64,000 nt of DNA, from assembly GCA_017607445.1 (NCBI GenBank), contig JAEVHH010000005.1, positions 2,361,001-2,425,000 of the forward strand. The letters are read 5' to 3'. Positions within the stretch are counted from its first letter, which is position 1. The number at the start of each line of letters is the position of its first letter. A model generated the notes under the pieces. The model was not told the DNA's origin and did no database searches. It saw nothing but the letters and a program-made list of their open reading frames with translations. This DNA comes from Histoplasma ohiense. Taxonomy: Eukaryota; Ascomycota; Eurotiomycetes; Onygenales; Ajellomycetaceae. Made by a program: the position numbers and the translations under genes. Below, piece by piece: positions 57,252 to 64,000 of the stretch.

Positions 57252-57629
57252 TTACAAATTGATTCTTCTGTATTTAAAGCTCAAGTGTCTTGTTATTAGT
57301 TCTTATGCCTGAGTGTGTTGTTATCAGTTCTTACATCTGAGTGCATCATTTACAGATCTGAGTGTCTAGTTGTTACAAGAGATTCTTCATAAATCTGAGT
57401 ATTCTTATTATTAATTATATAGACTGTTGTGTCTAAGCATCTGAAACATAATTGACTGTGTTTTACAAGGCTCAAGTGTCTACAAACTGTAATGCTGTGA
57501 ATAGTATTCACAAAGAAGCTTGATCAAGCTTAGTACTGCAACACTGTGAATAGTGTCTGTGAGAGAACTGAGTGTCTACAAGTATTTCTTTTCTTTTTTT
57601 TTTATTATTACATGTTCTTAGATATTGAA

Positions 57630-60600
57630 ATGAACTATGAACAATTCTACAAACACCCACTGCATCTGAATGCAGTGGACGATAACTTAGATCTACAAAG
57701 CATCCCCCAGCAGCAGGCACTACAGATGGCTGAATTGCAACAATGACTTACTGAGATGAGCACTTTCATATTCACTGTTTCTTCTACATCTGCATCTCAT
57801 GAAAAGTTCTCAAGAGAGAAGCTCTCAATCCTTGACAAATATGAGAAAGTTCTAACACTCTATCTTGTGTGGAAGTCAAAAGTGAATATCAAATTGAACA
57901 TTGATGAATGAGCAATAGACTTACTATTCAATCAAGTGTGATATATTCATAGCAGATTGGATGATGATGTGTTAGTGAAATTTCAACTCTGAATGAGTTA
58001 TTGTCAGAATGATCAGTGTATATCAGAGCTAGTTTTTTAACAACTCAACTTTCTCTTTCTTGATTCTACACTTCAAGTCAAGATGTTGAACTGGCTTAAT
58101 CAGACTCATCAGATGAATGTTATATTGACAACTTATCTTTCTAAATTCAATCACAAGCTTCTAGAAGCAGATGAGTAAGACTGAGATGACACTGTCAAGA
58201 TCAATATATTGTTCAAGAACTTGAACTTTCAGTTGCATAATCAAAGTATAAAATGTCTGAAGCTCTCAATATACAGTGAATTCTGTGCTGATCTTTGTCT
58301 GTTGAACAACAATCTGTCTCAGTTTCACACACTCTAAAATTGCAGAGAATTCTGTTGAACAAATATGTATGCTCTGAACCACTCTGCAGCATCTTCTGCC
58401 TCTGAATCAGAATCAATGAACTAGATCTCACATGTAAACACAAGTCATCTGAGAATTCTCAATGTCTCAGAGAAGAATGCTGCTGACTGAATTGTCAGAG
58501 AAGTCTGCATACACTGCAACAAGTCAGAGCACTTTGCAAATCAATGTTTGAATGCAATTACTCTGAGTAAACCCCTCACATGCATGAACACTGTGTTGTC
58601 TGTGGACAGACAAGAACAGAGAAAAGACAAGCTTTTGCTCTAAAATATAAATGAGAGCTCAAGAAGCAGAAAACTAGCTGGAGATTTAAGCAGAAGATGC
58701 AAGTGAATGCAATCATAATCTCTGTCATTGTAAATAGTCTAGTCAATATACAAGCAATGATAGACAGTGGTTTTCTTCATTACACTCTTATAGACACTCA
58801 GCTGATTGAGAAGTATAAGCTTCAGTGTATTCTCTTTCTCAAGCTGCATAAACTCAGTGAATTTGATGGCCTCAGAGAATCAGCCTCCTACAACATGGTA
58901 AGATTTAACATTGATGTAGAAGGACACAAGAAAAAGAATGTATACATATATGAAATACAAAGCCTTGAGTACAATCTAATACTCAGTCTATCATAGCTCA
59001 CAGAATTTGAAACCTTGTTGAATGCATGCAATCACTGTCTTATTTTCTCAGAAGGCAACTGTGTTTACAAGAAGGATGTTGATAGAACTGCTGATCTCAT
59101 TCAGATATCAGCAGAAGTGTACAAACTACTAACCCATCAAATACATGAGAAGAAGAATGTCCAAATATTTGCTGCTAGCATAGTGAATATCAAAAAAATA
59201 TTAGAAAAGTTAGAACTCAAAGATTTCAAGAAACTGCACAAGAAACTATCTGAATTGTACAAAGACTTCACAGACATGTTCAATGAGAAAGAAGCTGAAA
59301 AGCTTTCCTCTCACTGAGAATCTGATATAGATCATATGATTGAGCTCATCAAGAAAGACAGTAAGAATCTGCAATCACTCTGAGATTTTCTCTACAGCAT
59401 ATCACATGATGAGCTTCTCATTCTACAAAAAACACTCAATAGATTACTGAACAAAGACTTCATTTGTATTAACAACTCACTCACTGCAGTATCTGTACTG
59501 TTCATAAAGAAATCAGAAGAAGACTTATGATTCTGCATTGACTATCAAGAACTCAACAAGATTACACAGAAGAACTGATATTCTCTTCCACTCATCAACA
59601 AAACATTTGAATGAATAGAAAAAGTAAAATGATTTACAAAGCTTGACATCTCTGCAGCCTTCTATAAGATAAGAATTAATGAAGATGACAAATGACTAAC
59701 TGCTTTTCATATGCATTATGAATTATACAAATGGACAGTGACTCTCTTTGTATTAGTGAACACTTCAAGTATATTTCAGAAGTACATTAACTGAGCTCTA
59801 CAAGATCTGCTCAATAAGATCACCTCAGCATACATAAACAATATCTTGATCTTCACTGATGAATTGCTCACTGAGTATTGTAAGCATGTACAACAAATGC
59901 TTGACCACCTACAAAAAGCTGAACTACAAGTGGATATTGACAAATGTGACTTTGAGATCAAGTCTACAATCTATCTAGAATTCATCATCAAAGCTGAAAA
60001 AGACATACACATGAATTCTAAGAAGATGGAAGCAATTCTCAACTGAAAGACATCAGTCTCAGTAAAAGAGACTAGAAGCTTTCTAGAATTCATCAACTTC
60101 TACTGAAGATTCATCAAAGACTTCTTCAACATTATATGATCACTGATGAATCTGACTCAGAAAGACACTGTATTTCAATGAACTGACAAAGTGAACACAG
60201 TATTCAAAAAGCTGAAGCATATATTCACAAGCATCTCAATGCTGCAATCATTCAATTTGAATAAGCATACAATTCTCAAAACAGACATCTCAGATTATGT
60301 AGTAGATGAGACACTGATGCAATATGATAATGAAGATGTTCTACAACTCTGTGTCTTCATCTTGAAAAAGATATCACTCATCAAATGCAACTATGAGATC
60401 TACAACAAGAAGCTTCTAGCAATCATATAATATCTCAAAGAATGAGAGTCTGAACTTATAAGTGTCAAAAAGTTTGAGATTGTTATCAATCATAAGAACT
60501 TAGAGTACTTCATGACCACTCATAAGCTTACTGAAAGATATATACATTGATCATTGTTTCTTAGCCATTTTTCATTCACAATTTGTTATTGATCTGAAGT

Positions 60601-62275
60601 AGAGAACATCCTTGCAGATGCTCTATTCTGCTGAGAACAAGATATATCATTTGATGATTTGAATGACAGATGAAAACACTGAGAGCATCAGTTAATCAAC
60701 TCTGCAATTATAGAAAGTTCTATACAATCAGATGAATTCTGCATACATATCAATCAGTTCTGAGCTCAAGAACCCTTGCTTGAAGAACAATGAAGACTAA
60801 CAGCAGAAGCAGATGAATTCTGACAGCAAGCCACTGAAGCTGTACAAAGTAAAGCATCTCAATTCTCTGCAGATGTATATTCAAGAATGAATATCTCAGC
60901 ATGTTTGATCAACAATGACAATCACTTACACTTTTGAAATAGACAATGAATCCTCAATTCAGAATCTCTATAAACATAGATCATACAAGAAATTCATGAC
61001 TTGTTGATGACTGAGCATTCAGAATGTGAAATCATGTACAACATTGTCATCTGAGAATTCTACTGATCAGATATGTCAAAAGATATACATCAGTTCATAC
61101 ACAACTGTGATCACTGCAGCTCAGTGACAGTATGATATGAATATTGAAAAGAGATGCTGAAGCCTCTATCTGTCTCTGACTGAACTTGATGTGATATAGC
61201 TATCAATTTTGCAGTTTTCTTATCTGAAAGCAGAGATTCTATGAACATTCTAGTTATTGTTGACTGATTCAGCAAGAGCATAATACTACAGCTCTGTGAC
61301 AAGATGAATGCTGAAGTAGTTGCAGATGTCTTTATCAGAAGCCTGTTCTATTGTATACACAGTCTGTCTTCATTCATTGTATCAGATAGAGACAGTCAAT
61401 TCATCAGCACACTCTGAGCTCACATATGTCAATTATTAAGAATCAAATGAAAGTTATCAACAGCATACCACTCAGAGACTGATGGAGCTATTAAGAGAAT
61501 GATACAAATGATAAAGAACATCCTCTGTAAATTCTGCAATTATACACAAGACAACTGAAGCAATCTGCTGTCACACACTGAGATTGCAATTAACAGTTGA
61601 GATTTCATCATGACAGATGTAAACTCATTCTTTCTTCTACATGAATACAACTTAGAGATTCTGAACTTCTCTGAAACTCTCTGAGAAACTGTGTACACCT
61701 GCAGTCTCATACAGATAGCAGAGAACATTGTGAGTAAGTTGAAGAAAGTCTGTGAATGAGCAGAAGCTTCAATGATCAGTGTTCAGCAAAATTATAAAAA
61801 TCAAGCAAACATTAGAAGAAGTTCTGCAATCTGATATTATGTAGAAGACAAAATCTGACTGAATCTCAAGAATATAAGAACAGATCATCTTTTGTGTATG
61901 CTAGATTATCATCACATCAAGTATACAGTGAAGAAAGTGCTAGACACACATGATTATCAACTTGACACCCCATCTGGCATCCACAATATCTTTCATATGA
62001 ACCTGCTCCAACCCACAGCTGATGATTCATTCTCCTCACAGAGAACCTTCAATTGACAGCCATCTGTCATTGTAGAAGAAGACAATGAACTTGAGTGAGA
62101 AATTGAAGCAATTCTTGATGATAGAATCAATCATCACTGCTGCAAATACCTCATTAAATAGATAGAATATGATTGTCTGATCTGAGAATCTGTGTCTGTC
62201 TTGAAGAACACTGCCACCCTCAACATCTACAAGTTCTCACTCACTCTGATAGAGAGGGATAATGTGATGGATTAG
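57630..62275 (+). pseudogene. Gypsy-B6 gag-pol (degenerate)
   Basis: Gag opens at 57630 (MNYEQFYKHPLHLNAVDDN). The knuckle CIHCNKSEHFANQC is at about 58508-58550. Protease (MIDSGFLHYTLIDTQLIE) is at about 58758. RT has YINN at about 59832 in place of the catalytic YMDD-type motif. RNase H (KTDISDYVVDE and KCNYEIYNKKLL) is at about 60270-60420. Integrase spans about 60960-61800. The chromodomain is at about 62100-62190 and runs into the polypurine tract before 62263. The same -1 gag/pol arrangement is seen as in B4 and B5. Confidence 0.9.
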
Positions 62276-62796
62276 CATCTGTTAGTAATTAACTTACACA
62301 ATCAACTCCCCTTCTGCATCTGCTTGTTTCTGACTGTTGTGATCTCACATAATCCTCAATGTTCTTCCACTCTGTGCTCCATGCTTGTGTAGTTTCTAAC
62401 AATTCTTTCATGTAGCTCTTAATGTTCTTCTGCTCTGTGCTCTGCACTTGTATAGTCTCTAACAATTCTTTCATGTAGCTTCTAATGTTCTCTCACTCTG
62501 TGTTCTGTGCTCATATAGTCTCTAACAATTCTTCTGTGTAGTTCTCAATGATTCTCTCATTCCACACTCTGTGCTTGTGTAGTTTCTAACAATTCTTATG
62601 CATATCTTTTAATGTTCTTCTGTTTTATGCTTCACTGTGGAGTGGCTTCTGATATTCTTCTGCTCTGAACTTTTCTCTATAAGAACCTCTTTTGTATGAC
62701 CTTTTCTTCTGATTTCTTTTCTCTTTCTTTCCTTAATCAATTTGTAATCTGTAATTAGAATAGTATCAAATCGTTAATCGAAGTACGCCTGTTACA
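62263..62796 (+). repeat. Gypsy-B6 3' LTR (534 bp)
   Basis: TGTGATGGATTAGC...CGCCTGTTACA. Compared with its 5' partner the differences are C/T and G/A; a few CpGs survive near the 3' end (TCGTTAATCGAAGTACGC). Confidence 0.92.
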
Positions 62797-62801
62797 GCAA
62801 T

Positions 62802-64000
62802 CACTCAGAAGTTATTATGAATACATCATGATGATTTCTGAGCAGATCACTTTGATATTGCCAGAACCTTAGAGCTTCTACATCACAAATATTACTGGAA
62901 TACACTCTGAAAAGATGTTGAAACATACATCAGAGAGTGTGATATCTGCCAGCATGTTAAAGCTAAGAGGCATAAATCATACAGACAACTTGTCAAAATT
63001 CTCATGTCTACTAGACTGTTCAGTTCTCTTGCTATGAATTTCATTGTTGAATTACCACCAGTAATTCAAAAGGGAATCATCTATGATAATATTTTGATCA
63101 TACTGAACTGCTATACTAAACTAGCTAAGTACTTTCCTTGCATGACTTCAATTACTGCTTCTGATTTTGCAGAGTTGTTCATAGATGCTATTTTAAGTGA
63201 TTACAGTTCATCTTTGTCTATCATATCTGATAGAGATAAGTTGTTTACCAGTCACTACTGATCAACATTCTGTTATTATTTATGAGTTAAGCACAATCTG
63301 AGTACAGCATTCCACCCTCAAATCAATGAACAAACAGAACACCAGAACCAAACATTAGAGAACTATTTACAAGCATATTTGAATTACCATCAGAATAACT
63401 GAGTGAATCTACTTCCACAGACACAATTCACCTACAATTCTGTTTCTCAAGCATCTATTGATATACCATCATTTTGAGCACTACTAGGTTACAATTCTGT
63501 TTCATCAAGAGAAGTAATTGATAAAGAATCTGAATCTGTAACCTCTATCAATCTTGAGCCCTTAGCTACAGCAAGGGTGAAGAAATTACAAGAGATACAA
63601 AGCAACCTCCAAGTCAAAGTCTGAAAATCCTTCAAAAAGCAAGTGAAATACTATAACAGAAGACATCAAGAGAAATCCTTTGTCATTGAAGATTAAGTTT
63701 TTCTATCTTTCATAAATATAACAACTTCTAGATCTTGCTGCAAGCTTGAAGATAAATGGTTTGAACCATTTACAATTCTGAACACCATTGAATTGCAAGT
63801 ATATCAACTAGATCTTTCAAGAACCTTTGAATCTATGCATTCTGTCTTTCATATTACCTTGTTGAAACTCTATTATCAGAGATCAGATGAAGAACCTAAG
63901 AAACCTTCTGATATTCTACTCAAAGACAGAACAGAATATTTTGTTGAAGTCATTTTGAATAAACAATTGCACTGTAATAAGAAGCAATATCTTGTCAAGT
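62802..64000 (+). pseudogene. Gypsy-D part 3: integrase and chromodomain start, running off the window
   Basis: The zinc domain HHDDF-ADHF...CDICQH is at about 62825-62955. The core is open at 63004-63261 (FIVELPPVIQKG; IILNCYTKLAKYF; SDRDKLFTSHY), then [21 protein letters not shown]. The C-terminal part includes FEPFTILNTIE and FHITLLKLYYQR (about 63850-63880). The chromodomain start EYFVEVILNKQLHCNKKQYLVK-type lies at 63938-64000, cut by the window end. Trp positions are TGA in several places. Confidence 0.9.

Larger units (their letters stand above)
56718..62796 (+). mobile_element. Gypsy-B6, complete degenerate chromovirus nested in Gypsy-D (6.08 kb)
   Basis: Two 534-bp LTRs (56718-57251 and 62263-62796) and the exact target duplication GCAAT (56713-56717 and 62797-62801) bound the element. 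It is closely similar to B5 and inserted 410 bp away from it in the same host and orientation. The interior runs gag to chromodomain. Confidence 0.94.

Overview
This window looks like part of the genome of a filamentous ascomycete fungus. It is almost entirely an AT-rich, mutation-riddled graveyard of transposable elements, with one GC-normal island (about 18.4-22.5 kb) that carries the only intact-looking host gene. That gene is a two-exon, GPI-anchored, GH13 alpha-amylase-like protein on the minus strand. Fungal origin is supported by the short introns (GTAAGT...TACTAAT...TAG), the AmyD/Agt-type amylase, chromodomain Ty3/Gypsy elements, a Tad-like LINE and repeat-restricted C-to-T mutation. 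An Onygenales-type genome with long GC-poor, Gypsy-rich tracts would fit, but species cannot be read from the sequence.

Layout. (1) 1-8645: a Ty3/Gypsy element (Gypsy-A, + strand) split into three pieces by two retroposons. Each retroposon has its own target-site duplication (TSD) and consists of a ~749-nt module headed by a tRNA-Leu(CAA)-like sequence fused to the 3' part of a Tad-like LINE. (2) 8682-9816: an unrecognised minus-strand gene with a clean intron, then a 134-bp tandem duplication. (3) 10750-18038: a minus-strand Gypsy-B copy (B1) with a perfect TSD, nested in the 3' end of another Gypsy-B copy (B2). (4) 18039-22463: the island with the amylase gene, ending in a hardly mutated Gypsy-B LTR fragment. 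(5) 22777-40320: Gypsy-B copy B3 (+), interrupted by a 5.9-kb hAT transposon (26049-31961) and by another complete Gypsy-B copy (B4, 34050-40061). The hAT carries a transposase, a second degenerate ORF and a degenerate histone H3-like sequence. (6) 40327-42075: two LINE fragments head to head. (7) 43051-44209: a short non-autonomous relative of the hAT carrying a minisatellite. (8) 45440-64000: a Gypsy-C fragment (-) followed by Gypsy-D (+), which is interrupted by two complete Gypsy-B copies (B5, B6).

All element genes are broken, mostly by TGA codons standing where Arg (CGA) or Trp (TGG) is expected, while Gln codons (CAA/CAG) survive. Reading copies against each other points to C-to-T change at CpG and CpC rather than the CpA preference of Neurospora RIP. 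Nesting gives a relative order: B2 before B1; B3 before both the hAT and B4; Gypsy-D before B5 and B6; Gypsy-A before the two LINE chimeras.

The most unusual items are the tRNA-headed LINE chimeras, the histone H3-like sequence inside the hAT, the apparent self-priming site of Gypsy-B, and the CpG/CpC mutational signature. All coordinates of degenerate elements were read by eye. Boundaries with TSDs are exact; domain limits inside mutated polyproteins are approximate.
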